Below, in pieces: positions 24,212 through 35,956 of a stretch of 64,000 nt of DNA (within the stretch, counting starts at the first letter, position 1; every line of letters begins with the position of its first letter). Source of the DNA: Azolla caroliniana (taxonomy: Eukaryota; Polypodiophyta); the NCBI GenBank assembly GCA_043228905.1, contig JBHGNT010000016.1, positions 868,001 to 932,000 on the forward strand. Direction: 5' to 3'. The position numbers were made by a program, and so were the translations under genes. The notes below the pieces were generated by a model. The model saw only the letters and a list, made by a program, of their open reading frames with translations, did no database searches and was not told the origin of the DNA.

Positions 24212-25104
24212 ATGGCTTCTAGTGAATTACGAGAATATGCATCCAAATTATAGCAATGGTGAGGTGAGAAAGGCTTGTCCACCTATGAAGAAGAAGATGT
24301 CAACTATTGTTGTTATGAGAGAGATCCACAATAATTCCAATGTTGTATATGGTTGTCTTGCATAAATTAGATGGCTTCTAGTGAATTACGAGAATATGTA
24401 TGCAATAATAGCAATGGAGAGGTGAGAAAGGCGTGTCCACCTATGAAAAAGAAGATGTCAACTATTGTTGTTATGAGAGAGATCCCCTAAATTCAACAAT
24501 GGCTTCTAGTGAATTACGAGAATATGCATCCAAATTATAGCAATGGTGAGGTGAGAAAGGCTTGTCCACCTATGAAGAAGAAGATGTCAACTATTGTTGT
24601 TATGAGAGAGATCCACAATAATTCCAATGTTGTATATGGTTGTCTTGCATAAATTAGATGGCTTCTAGTGAATTACGAGAATATGTATGCAATAATAGCA
24701 ATGGAGAGGTGAGAAAGGCGTGTCCACCTATGAAAAAGAAGATGTCAACTATTGTTGTTATGAGAGAGATCCCCTAAATTCAACAATGGCTTCTAGTGAA
24801 TTACGAGAATATGCATCCAAATTATAGCAATGGTGAGGTGAGAAAGGCTTGTCCACCTATGAAGAAGAAGATGTCAACTATTGTTGTTATGAGAGAGATC
24901 CACAATAATTCCAATGTTGTATATGGTTGTCTTGCATAAATTAGATGGCTTCTAGTGAATTACGAGAATATGTATGCAATAATAGCAATGGAGAGGTGAG
25001 AAAGGCGTGTCCACCTATGAAAAAGAAGATGTCAACTATTGTTGTTATGAGAGAGATCCACAACAATTCCAATGTTGTATATGGTTGTCTTGCATAAATT
25101 AGAT
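24212..25104. repeat. 287-bp x 3 higher-order tandem array
   Basis: Two related monomers alternate. The A type (159 bp) starts ATGGCTTCTAGTGAATTACG at 24212, 24499 and 24786 and contains ATGCATCCAAATTATAGC. The B type (128 bp) starts with the same twenty bases at 24371, 24658 and 24945 but contains ATGTATGCAATAATAGC. Period is exactly 287 bp for both. By eye the three repeats are virtually identical except in the last B copy, which ends in an A-type tail. A and B each share a SINE-tail-like start and GTCAACTATTGTTGTTATG. Older divergent copies lie at about 24010-24150. Confidence 0.92.
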
Positions 25105-25796
25105 GAAAGAAGGGGCAAATATCTAGTGTGGTTGTCTTTATTCAAATAGACATTGATAACCAAAGGACTAGATGTTGAGTTTGACTTCATTAAAATAACA
25201 ATGAAAACAAAAAAGGTCAATTCTTTAGTAAATTAAAATGAAAATTTCCAAATTCAAGACAATTATTTAGTTGGGTAAGTCAAATAAAGGAACTTAATTG
25301 ATGCCCATTCCATCAGGCATTGTCATAAAATTGTGGACATTGGTCTAGTTTTCAAAAAGGAGGATATCAATCAAAGGATAGTATTATTGTCCACTCAATT
25401 GGGCCTTCTCACAAAAGGTGGAACTTGGTCAAAATTTACGTAGGATCTCCACTTCTTAGTTTATCTTCAACTTTTGACCAAAGAACATTGTGATGATTTT
25501 AATCTAGGCCACACTTCTCACGGGAAATTTGACAAATAGAGACTTTGATGGTAGCCATATTCAGTGTTTCATCTTTGATTCTCCTATATTTGGCCCAATT
25601 TAAGTTCTTACTATGTCTTTTATTACTACTCCTTATCAATAGGCTTCAATCCAACCATCATTTCAATTGTCATGTTCACGTAAGAGCTTTTATTGTTATC
25701 TTATTATGAAACTAACATTGTATCATCCACTTTTAGCTTTGCTTTATTTTGGAGCTTTAATATCAAAGGGATGTTTAAAATTCAAAAATTATGTAG
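25105..25796. other. AT-rich intergenic stretch, no gene seen
   Basis: Only chance frames on both strands. No repeat longer than a few bases stands out. Confidence 0.5.
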
Positions 25797-26000
25797 CTTC
25801 CCTCTAGTTTAATATGTATTTGAAATATTAACCTCACTGAATGCTTTGAATGATTGAAAACTCAGCCTTCCCTCTAGTTTGACTATTTGAAATATTAACT
25901 TCACAGAAAGCTTTGAATGATTGAAAACTCAGCCTTCCCTCTAGTTTGACTATTTGAAATATTAACCTCAGAGAAAGCTTTGAATGATTGAAAACTCTAC
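25797..26000. repeat. three tandem copies of a 67-70-bp unit
   Basis: CCTCTAGTTT recurs at 25801, 25871 and 25938, each followed by TATTTGAAATATTAAC, AGCTTTGAATGATTG (or a variant) and AAAACTC. The first copy is the most diverged. Confidence 0.85.
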
Positions 26001-26455
26001 CATCAATCTCATGAGCATATATAATAAAGCTCTTAAAGCTCAATTCATTGGTTTCATGGACAAATTTCTACCATTCTCAATATTGGTTGAACTAAGAATA
26101 TTCATAATTGCTTAACGAGGAAATCAATTTTCACGTGCCCACAAATAGAATTATCAGCCATGTTCCAACCTTTCCAACATTGTAAATTAATTTCAATATG
26201 TACATTTTAAGCCTCGTACAAAACTTAAGCCAAGTTCCAAGTGACTTCAAATTATGACCCTAATTCTAAAGATGACTTTGTTAGGGAAAATATTTCAAAT
26301 ATCCCCTTATATTAAAGGTAATATTAAAACTAATACAACTAATTTTGTAAGGATCAATTGTCAAAACATAATGTAATTAAGGTTGTTCAATGATACTCCC
26401 ACAAAAAAATCAAACTCTCTTTGTCAACCCATAACTCTCTCTCTCTCTCTCTCTC

Positions 26456-27345
26456 GTGGTTAGTTTTCATATGCCAAAACCATTTGGATGTACAATGAAA
26501 GTTAATTCGGTGCATAGGTTAACAAGAATGGTGAGGTGGCTTATGGATAAGTTGGTTTCCAAAAACACAATTAGCATTAAACAAGGTTCCCCATTGTCAC
26601 CAACTCACTTTGGTTCATGCATTGATGAGTTGGAAGTTGGAACAAATGGTTAACAAGCTTGAAAAACAAGAAGGCATCGAGCAGGTTATTGTTGAGATTT
26701 TCCTTGTCATTATTTACTTATGTCCAAATGATGTGTTTTTCGCAAATACTCCAGTAGGTGCCCAAAAGCTTATAAGCATATTGGGAAACTTTTATATGCT
26801 TAATAAGTTATATCTGAAACTAAGGTTATGCTTGTGATAACTCAAAGCAAGGAGAAACCATGTATTGTGTGCGATAATGAGCTACTTGAAACTATAGAAA
26901 TATGAAATATATCGGGGTTGCGGTTCCTTCAAAATCATAGATGGAATGAATGTGTGACACTATGCATTGGAGCGGATTGTGGTGGGGAAGTTAACAAGTT
27001 GGTTCACAATAAAACCTCTTTGACTCGTTGGTAACATTGATGCTTCTCTATGGGGGTTAAATGGTAAGGCAATAACATCCATAAGTCCACATAGAAAGAG
27101 TTTTAAATGTCAAAAAGTGTTTTCTCATAAAGTTTCAGGTTAATGGGAAAGTTACAAGTCAAGCTAGAAAGTTACAAGTCAAGCTACAACTTACAAACAT
27201 CATACATGCTCCTAATTGTTGAGGTTGGAATCTGGATCACTTCCCATTAGGATCAAGCCATGGAAAGGATTATCAAGTGCACACTTTGGGCTCAAAAAAC
27301 TACACCTTGATTCGTGAATACATGCTAAAGGTTGTCCCTTCATCC
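26456..27345 (+). pseudogene. LINE (non-LTR) reverse transcriptase remnant
   Basis: In shifting plus-strand frames one reads SIKQGSPLSPTHFGSCIDEL, then MVNKLEKQEGIEQVIVE, LCPNDVFFANT (decayed Y-A-D-D box), GAQKLISILGNF, then KEKPCIVCDNELLETIE, NHRWNECVT, a frame-shifted STWKEF-like piece and, near 27310, LIREYMLK. This order is the finger-palm-thumb order of plant non-LTR (jockey/L1-like) reverse transcriptases. The catalytic A-D-D has become P-N-D. Several stops and shifts make it inactive. A (CT)n run precedes it at 26434-26455. Confidence 0.8.
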
Positions 27346-27746
27346 GCCATCTAGATAACTATTTCCATAGGTGTTAGGGCAAGGTGAGGCAAGGTCACAT
27401 TCTCTTCTATGTGAGGCAAGGTGTTAGGGCATAAGTGCAGAGAATTATCAATTAAGAAAAATTGGCCTAAGCAAGTTTGTAAGTTTTAGTATCACACTTT
27501 GATACAATGCGCTTCATTCAACCAAATTTGAGTTTGCTTTCCACATATTTTCTATCTAGTCCACTTCCTACACACATTCCTCTCACAACATTTATTAATA
27601 AAATTCTTAAATATCAAGTGTCACTACGTGATTTCATAGATGCTAGATAATAATGTCTCACTTTTTGTTTTGTATGTCATATTTGACCTATACAGACGAT
27701 AATAATAAATTTCTATATTTCTTGCCCATGCATTCACATATCACAA

Positions 27747-27780
<34 letters not shown>

Positions 27781-28140
27781 CTCTCTCTCTGTGTGTATTT
27801 CTTTTATTTTTTATTTTTTATTTTTTATTTTTTATAAATATTCACCATTGGTATTAAAATAGTCCACTATTTACAATGAATATTGCATATCTTGTTACCT
27901 TTTTCTATATCACTTGACCTACCACAAGCCTTCAAGATGCATATAAGGGTGATAATGTCTAGGGAAAGGCCCTCATTTTGCATCAACTTGAAGGAACTAA
28001 AGCTTCATGAACTTGATTATGCTTAGTATACCCAACAATGAGCACGTTCTACGAGACAATATTTCGATCAAGAAGCCCTTTGTTAGCACTTTCTCTGCTT
28101 TTGCAAGAATTCCACATTTGACATACATATATCGCACCAT
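27346..28140. other. intergenic stretch with compound microsatellite
   Basis: A (GC)n(AC)n(TC)n(TG)n run lies at 27748-27797, followed by repeated TTTTTTAT units to about 27838. No gene is supported. Confidence 0.5.
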
Positions 28141-29552
28141 TACGCGTACATGACACGAGTGGCGGAAGTGCATGAGCCGGAGAGCTACGCAAAAGCGGCG
28201 GAAGACACAAACTTGTGTGCTACGATGGAGGAAGAGATGCGCGCATTATCGGACAACGAGACTTGGGACCTAGTTGACGCACCTAAAGGTGTTAAGCCGA
28301 TCGGATGTAGATGGGTGTTTTAAGTGAAATACAACACCGACGGCTCGACAACCGATATAAGGCCCGTTTGGTTGCGAAAGGCTACGCGCAGAAGCACGAC
28401 GTTGATTACGACGAGACCTTCGCGCTTGTCGCGAAGATGACTACTGTGTGAGTTCTGCTAGCCGTAGCTGCGGCGAAGGGGTGGCATCTACATAAGATGG
28501 ATGTATAGAATGCGTTCCTGCAAGGTGATCTTGAGGAACATGTGTACATGGTACAACCCCCCAGATTTCTATTCGAACAAAACACTTGGGCAGACTGCGA
28601 TTGAAGAAGGCGTTATACGGCCTTAAGCAAGCCTCGCGAGCTTGGAACTCAAAGATTATGCAACGGTTGCGTAGAATGGGGTTTACAACGTCCAAACCGG
28701 ACTCCTTGTTGATCGTTCGGCAAGGTCAACATGGACTAGTTTGCTGTTTACTTTAGGTTGATGATTTAGTCACCGCAGGTGCCAACCTGGAAGAAATCGG
28801 TTGTGTAAAGTCTCAACTTGCGACATCGTTCGAAATGAAGGATCTTGGTGACCTTCATTACTTCCTCGGGATCGAAGTGATCCGTTCCCTCGAAGGCATA
28901 TATTGATCAGTCAGCGTCATTACGCGCTGAATATGCTCTTCAAGTTCGGGATGGCAGATTGTAAGCCCATCTCGACCCCTCTAGATAGAAACATAAAGCT
29001 TCGCCGAGATTCCTGGCGTATGTTCTGATGGCAGATTGCCGACATCTTCACCAAGCCCCTTGGTCTCAACAAGTTACGACATTTCTCGATTGAGCTGGGT
29101 TTGCGGCACCTTGACACGCCAAACATGAGGGGGAGACAAGAACAAGAACAAGAGCATGAAAGGAGCGGTAGTAACCGCGATGCTGAATCAGATGAAGAAT
29201 TTGATTTCGGGTCGGAAGAAGAAAACAAGGGTCGTAATCGCAAGGAAGAGTTGAAGACAGCCGAACAAAGGGGAAACAAAGCCAAGAAAGGTGTAAAGGC
29301 CAAGACTAAGACATGGTCAGACGTAGTTAAGGGCCTGAAGACAAAAGACGAATTGGAGACAACCAATTCGGGTGAAAGTGGGAATGAATCGGAAATGTTT
29401 GATTCAGATACGCCGAATCAACTAAGGGCCAAGCGGAGAAAAGGGCAGCGAAAGAGGCACCAATACCGCGACAACAAGGGAGCTGAGAAAGGCCGCATGA
29501 GCAAACGAGCCGACCGGAAGGGTCGAAGTGCGTGGAATCGGACGGGTTGAGG
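28141..29552 (+). pseudogene. Ty1-copia polymerase remnant with internal deletion
   Basis: The plus strand reads EEEMRALSDNETWDLVDAPK and PIGCRWVF (the start of the copia RT), then in shifted frames [99 protein letters not shown] and MADCKPISTPLD. The catalytic Y-V-D-D has lost its Tyr to a stop (TAG GTT GAT GAT near 28754). After about 29010 most of the RNase H domain is deleted and the frame resumes with ADIFTKPLGLNKLRHFSIEL. From 29101 the frame continues open for about 135 further codons of Lys/Arg/Glu-rich sequence, to a TGA at 29548. Dead copy. It pairs with the LTR that begins at 29710. Confidence 0.85.
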
Positions 29553-29709
29553 AGCGCGAGTGAGGCGTGAAGCCGAAGTGAAGATCCGGAAAAGCATATG
29601 GAACCTCAAGTTGAGTGGTAAAACCGTACGCAAAATATGGTCGTAGCGGTATGTAAACCGAAAGGCCGTTAGAATGTTATTCCTCTTAAGGAATAATTTT
29701 GGGGGTAAG

Positions 29710-29977
29710 TGTAGGATGCTCATTTATGAGCAGTCAGGTATATGTAAGTACTTGTGTCTGCTCGATAGTCAGGGCTTGTATAAAAGGTGCTCATTGAGCA
29801 CCAAGTATGTACAAGAGAACATACAGAGAATTATTTTTGAATATAGTTACGTTTTTTGCTCTCTCTCTCTCTCTCCCTCTCCTTCTCTGTGTTTTCTGTG
29901 TTTTATCGATCTGTTGTAATTCCGAACCATGTACTCAGTGTCTTACGCATACGCTTTTGCACACGTATTCTTTTACA
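29710..29977 (+). mobile_element. 3' LTR of the copia remnant
   Basis: TGTAGGATGCTC starts right after a short purine-rich tract (TTTTGGGGGTAAG), as expected after a polypurine tract. A TATAAAAGG box is at 29779. The end is placed at TTTTACA near 29977, which is tentative. Two short palindromes lie inside: TGCTCATTTATGAGCA at 29717 and GGTGCTCATTGAGCACC at 29786, the second just after the TATA box. A (CT)n run occupies 29860-29882. No 5' LTR is visible. Confidence 0.6.
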
Positions 29978-30380
29978 AAACCCTTTCACGAAAATCATGA
30001 TTCTTTCTCACTCTCGCTAATGGGCAACTTTCTCCAAGCTAGAGAGAGAGAGGGATTGGGCAAAATGCATGCACATTTAAGAGGAAGACGAGGGTTTGGC
30101 CCAAGGCATTCTTGGAGAGAAGGAAAACTTGGGGGCACTTGGGGAGATAAAGAAAAAGAAAAAGAATCGGTTATCTGCTTGAGTATATTCCAGTCACTTT
30201 CTCTTCAAATTGAACTTACAATTCACGGGAAATGTCACCGGAGAAATGTCCGGGCAAAATTGCCGATGGACCAAAGGTGCGCGAAATATGTATGTAGGTA
30301 GATAGACGATGACCATGCATGGACACACCACACCCAATGTGTATGCAGTGTAATGGGTACCGAGTGTGAACGCAGCACAT
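29978..30380. other. intergenic stretch, no gene supported
   Basis: Contains a GA run near 30041-30053 and an open plus frame of mixed composition (29807-30301) that starts inside the LTR. I regard that frame as chance. Confidence 0.4.
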
Positions 30381-30755
30381 TATGAGATAGAGATAGAGAG
30401 AGAGAGAAAGAGAGAGTGGACGCTCCGACATGCTCCCCACACGTGACAACAAAGTCTCTCTCTCTCTCTCCCCACAGTCGCGCGCGCACACACACACACA
30501 CACAGAGCACTCGGATTCGAGGAGGAGAGAGAATTGAAGCACAGTTTTAATGGTTTCTTCAGTACATTTACAGATCTCGAAGGTCTCTCCCTCTGTCTCT
30601 CCCTATCCATCATTCTCTCTCCCTCTCGCGTTTCCCGAACTTTACACATGTTTTTTTGATGCCTTTCGCAGTGTTTATTCTCAAGGAGTGGTCCAGTTTC
30701 GTAGATTATACCGTCCAAAAGCTTGTTTCGGGCTCTGAAAGCTCCATCAGAAGAG
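30380..30755 (+). promoter_or_regulatory. candidate promoter / non-coding first exon upstream of the BPC gene
   Basis: GA-rich (30387-30417), CT-rich (30451-30470) and CA-rich (30484-30503) tracts are followed by pyrimidine-rich DNA and then AGCTCCATCAGAAGAG-GTAATT at about 30755, a good 5' splice site. This resembles a 5' UTR exon. The nearest downstream plus-strand gene is the BPC gene, whose leader has a splice acceptor at 35894. A 5.1-kb leader intron is plausible but unproven; it could equally be another transcript. Confidence 0.3.
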
Positions 30756-33700
30756 GTAATTCTTGCCATTTTTCTTGTCTTCCCGTGGTAATATGTGCTC
30801 CAAAATATCCTTTGAAACCAAATATGTGCTCCAAAATTAAGCCTTTCCAGGTAATGGTCAATCTTGATTATCCCCGTGGTTGCTAATGTGCCATGTGATC
30901 CCACTCATAATGAGTGTTATGTAACACGTTCTCTCCAGCTAGTAGGGAATCTCCCATAATATAATTGTTGAATAAATTCAGTTCATATGAAAATTTGAAA
31001 TCCAATTTAAACTGAAAAAATAAAGATGGCAAATATGCTCATTTAACTAGAAAAGACACAAAGGAAAAACGAGAGCAAAATTACGGAGATGTCAAGTTGC
31101 CATGTGCTAATGTGCTAAATAAATCAAAGTTTATATAATTTTGATCAGAATCATTGTCAACACTCTCCCCATCGGAAACATCAATATCCTCCTCATCATG
31201 ACATTTGACATTGCTTGACTGAGAGGAGAGGTTCATTCTCAACTAGATGATCTGGCCTCTAGATGGCCATGTACCATGGAGTGGAGCTATAGACTCCTGA
31301 GCCCTCACAACTTTTCAATTTAGTTTCTTTTTTATAAAATGAAGAAAATTAATGCGTTCATTGGGAATGCTGTTTCCCTCTTCTCTCAATGTTAAAGTAA
31401 TGCACGCACTTATCTGCTCACCGTTCTTGGTGGAAAATTGAGTATAGCACTCACATTATCATGCCCGTCTAACAAGTCATCACATTTCTTGTGAATTAAC
31501 TTATATGCCTGAGCATGGGATAAGTAAGTGATATTTGTCCTCCACTAGCTTTTCATTCCATACCTTGCATATCTAAAAATGGGAAAGATTGTTTTGAAAT
31601 AAACAAAGCTAAGTCTGCAGCCATGGTTGCTATATCATATCAGATTTGAGGACAGAGAAAGGAACATATAGGATTCTAGACAGACGTTTTATCTAACTAG
31701 ATTGCCAGTGGTTGTATCTAGGCAAGATTATCCACCCATTAACTAGGATGGTAGACAAAGGCTCTCTTTCTCTCATGTCTTCTTTATATTAGTGAGAAAA
31801 ATAGCAGTTACTAGAGCTACAGGTAACAAAATTAAATTATCAACAAGCACTAACTCTCAAGAATGGCTCAAAGAATGCAACTTCTTGAGAAAACTCTAAT
31901 TCCTGAAAATTAGGAGTCATTAAAAATCATATTATTGACGTGTTTTAGAGTCGTAAGTTTAAAGTGATTATTCAACTGAAATAATGAACAACGGCAGTTC
32001 TACTTTGGTAACAAAGAAGCCCAACTTCACTATGCAAAATAGTATTGCTCACTACTTAATACTTATCCTTTTTTATTGCTTTCAATTGTTGTCAAAGAAG
32101 AAACATAAAAATGGTTGGATGTTTGGAGGGAAGTGTTTTTCCCCACAATCAGTCTTATAGAGAAAACTACAAGCACAGTGTAGATTACCTAACCATGCAC
32201 GATTGTCTTCCATACACGACACTACGTAAGAAATTCAGTTCCAACAATGTGATTCCTTGTTTAGGATGTGATTCTTGATGGAGGTCTAAGGGTGCCGGAA
32301 AATGTGGTGGATTGAGCATGTAGAAGTGTTTGAAAAAGTTGGAAAAGTAAAAAATGGAAAAGGAAAATTTTACATAGGAGGAAGAGTTGGAATATGGTGC
32401 AATAGTTTATGAGAAAGCATTGATAAGGAGACAAACTCCCAACTAATCAAAGATCATCTCAAAGCTAGATGCGAATGATTAATTCTCAATTACCTATAAA
32501 ATGCTAATTTTTCAAAGAATGAAAAGACAATGGTTATTCCTTTTCTCATTATTGCTCATACTTATCCTTATATTCCACGCGGTTCTTCTGGAGTGGGTTT
32601 GATATATTGCAAAAATTCATAGAAGCATCATAAGGTGCTTGAGAAGGAGGGTAGAATTTATGTTCTCGATTTTACTTGCATGACTCCAAAATTACATTAC
32701 TTGCCTTGCAGAGCATCATCATCTGCTTCTGATATTGCCCTATATGGATCCTGGATGAAGAGGAGCTATTCACCATACAACAGAGATCAGTACAAGCATT
32801 TAGACATGATGCCCATGCCCAAAGACCTATTTTTGGTTGCCCATGGATAGCTATTCCCTTGCATTGTATTTTGTACCACAACCTACTTAATAGTCAATTA
32901 TGGTATCCGACACTTTTTCATTTATCACTAGGATACTTTACATTCTCAGTCTAAGTTCTATGATTTGTTCTTTTGAATTATTATGTGACATGAGGATTGC
33001 AACGATTGTTGGTCTCATAAACTACTTTGGAATATTTGGGGATGCGAATATAATCTATCAAACTGTCCATCTATTTGTAGTCTATGCTGTTGTTCTTCTT
33101 GATATGTTATATGATTGTTGTGGGCTGCTGGAACTTGCAAGAACAGGCCTCCAGTCAAAGCTGATGGCTTGTCAATGCCTATGTTTGGTCAGAATCCACG
33201 GTTAGCAAGCTGGCTGCTGTGGTGTTTGCATGAATCTCACCCTTACAAAACACATAGATACAATGGAGCTCCGTAGAGCAGGATGCCTCCATGAGAGATC
33301 GTTGTCTCTCACACTCATAAGACTATGCAATAGATAACAAAACACCAATCGTTTTTACCTTAGTTGCAAAAAATTGCTCTTATATCACATAGTCTGAACT
33401 ACCCACTGATTACATGCTAACTTATCCCTATGATTACATAGTAATGATTATCCTTGTATCATCCTCTTCTCTCGTCTAATTCTTCTGGCCCTATATACAA
33501 ATTCCCTTTGGTTATGTGCCCTCATAAGGATTTTTTTCAATGCTTAGGAAATACAGTAATAAACAATGGAGGGCCTAACCTTATATTTATCCATAGTTCT
33601 AAGGGGCATTTGCCATCTCAAAAACAATTGAGCATTCAAAAGGCGTCTGTGTAATATCGGTTGCCTAAACATACACATAAAATTAGGAATTATGCTGAGT

Positions 33701-35894
33701 TGAGCACTTCAAAGGTGAGGCCCTTTGTTGCTGATAGCCAAAACCCCAACAGTCACTGATTTATCAGAAATAAAGTTCAATTCAATTTTTTATTTAAAGT
33801 TATGTATAGTTCCAGGCCCTCTGGAATTAAAAAAGTATTCCAAAAAATGATAGAACCTTATCCTGTTTTTTCTTTGTGGACTGTTATCTTTGCCAGGATG
33901 AGTGTTTTTCAGAGTCGCTTTTGATGTAGTTTACTGACTGTTCATTATGGTAGTCTTTTATTAATCCCTATCTGTTTCCTTATAATGAGTCTCTACACTA
34001 CCCCTGCTTCTTCTTAAGCTTAGGATTTTGACAGATTATCATGATTTGTTTACATCTGCAGATCAGTCTACATTTCTGACATGTTTTTCAAATAGAGACA
34101 CGAATCGCCATAACCATAGCCTTAAATTGGTTGGTGAATCAACTAATCTAAAACTATCTTTCTTTTTCTCTCCTGCATATTATTTACTGCAAAATGATTT
34201 GAAAACAATGAGGTCAAGAATAATAGTGATAGCCAAATTTATGGTTAGTTACCATTTTTGTCTAATTTTGACAATGTTAGTGGTACATCCTTTAGTAAGA
34301 TCATTTGAACTCAATTCGACCCTCGCCCTATGGCAAGGGAATTTTCGTATATAATTATGTCAGATCTTTACTGATATGTGAGATAAAATGACACTTATTA
34401 TCTGAGCACATGCTAAACATGGCATTGGGAATTGATTTTGTTTTTTGATTGTTCAAGAAAGCAAGGCCTCTCATCTCATTAATGGATCTCGTTTAGATTT
34501 TTCCTGATTCGTTTACCAATGCCAATACCCAACGAAACCCCCTTGAGGTGTGAGTCTTCCATCAAACAACATTCTGTTAAAGGGTTATTTTACTAACTAT
34601 TAAACATGATCCAAGATCTCTACATCGACCTTCTCTCATCTCACCCTTCAGTCAGTCAAAAGCAGGATGCTCGTTGAATTACAATTCCCACACCCCATAA
34701 TATTTTTGGAATTTCTCAATGATCAGAATAGACTTTTAATGCTGGATTGCCAACATGTTTGACTGTTACACGTATCTCCCTTTTTTTACCTTAATACTTC
34801 ATAATTACGTCCAGAAATTGTTTCATGTTTTCGTTTGTATGCTAATTCTTTAACAAAATCTTCTTCCAACAGAGTTCTTCCAATGTGTTAGGCATTCTGG
34901 TAGCAGATACCTTATTGCCACTTTCCTTCTCATGCTAGGATTTTGTATAGCAATGATTGCAGGGAAACTATATCATTGGCCATGTGATGCTAATCAAGAG
35001 TTTGAGGGAAGATGACTTGGGTGCTTTTTCCAAGAATAAACTCCAACAATCTTTCAATTCTCAATACCAATCTGCTTAATCTACATTCTAGGAGACTCCA
35101 ATATATTCAAAACATATTTTTATCAAACTTCCTATATTTAAGTGTTTCTACCAGTGGCAGTGACTCTCCAGAAGCAAACAGAGTTTATGAAGTTTTTTGT
35201 GACAGTTTCTACTACCAACGGAACGATGTGAAGTACTGTAAATCCATTGAAGACATTCCAACTAAGTTGCATTAACTCATAAACTAGAAAAAGATAGTAT
35301 ATTGAACAAGTTTGAATCAACATCTCAGACTTATCTCTATGATAGTTTTGTTGAGGACATGCATGCAGCAGACAATATACTGCTGGGAATGGGTTGAGGC
35401 TCATGCGAACACTGGCTCCTAGGTTGGGTTTCAGCCTTGATCATTGGCTAAGGTAGCGAGTTCTGGAAAACGGCCAAACATGCTGCCAAATTTGATGGCT
35501 AGAGGTTTAGCAAACAAGAAGTTGTCACCCAAAGCAAGGGGTAGCAAAATTCACGGAGAAGCAAAAATTCTAATGCAATAGCATTCTAGAAAGATTGTCC
35601 ATAAAGAAGTCAATTGTATCATGCTATTCATAGTGGGAAGTCTGCTTTGATGTTGCCAGAGTGCTGCCAATGCAGGATATTTATGTTGTTACTAATGTGA
35701 CAATAGGCTACTTGGTTGTATATAACTTAACCTATTCATATAAAAAGCTTGTTTTGGATGTATCCATGTATCCATTAAAAAGGTTGAGTTATATACAGAA
35801 TAATATTAATACTGTTAGTCAGATCTAATCCCATTTTCAGTAGAATGAGATGTATTATCCATCATCCTTAATAATATTGTGTTGTGTGATGCAG
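30756..35894. other. 5.1 kb without a gene, possibly leader intron of the BPC gene
   Basis: No domain-bearing frame on either strand. Small frames at 32635-32850, 34028-34354 and 35012-35275 have no features I recognise. A short duplicated phrase AATATGTGCTCCAAAAT occurs near 30788 and 30821. The right boundary is a consensus acceptor (GTGTGATGCAG) before 35895. Confidence 0.4.
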
Positions 35895-35956
35895 GAAATG
35901 CATGTAATATAGTTGCTGGAATTGTCTGAAGGTTTATAAGTATCTTACACTCCTCA
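35895..35956 (+). promoter_or_regulatory. BPC 5' leader exon with a short upstream ORF
   Basis: The segment begins after the acceptor TGATGCAG and contains ATG CAT GTA ATA TAG at 35898-35912, a four-codon upstream frame that ends 44 bases before the main ATG. It may lower translation if this leader is used. Confidence 0.4.

Noticed and set aside
24212-25104. A CRISPR-like array
   Set aside because: Units are directly adjacent, long (128-159 bp) and lack short unique spacers. This is plant nuclear DNA.
29101-29366. A minus-strand gene opposite the copia tail (148 codons)
   Set aside because: The plus strand has the copia end motif in the same place; the minus frame has no domain.
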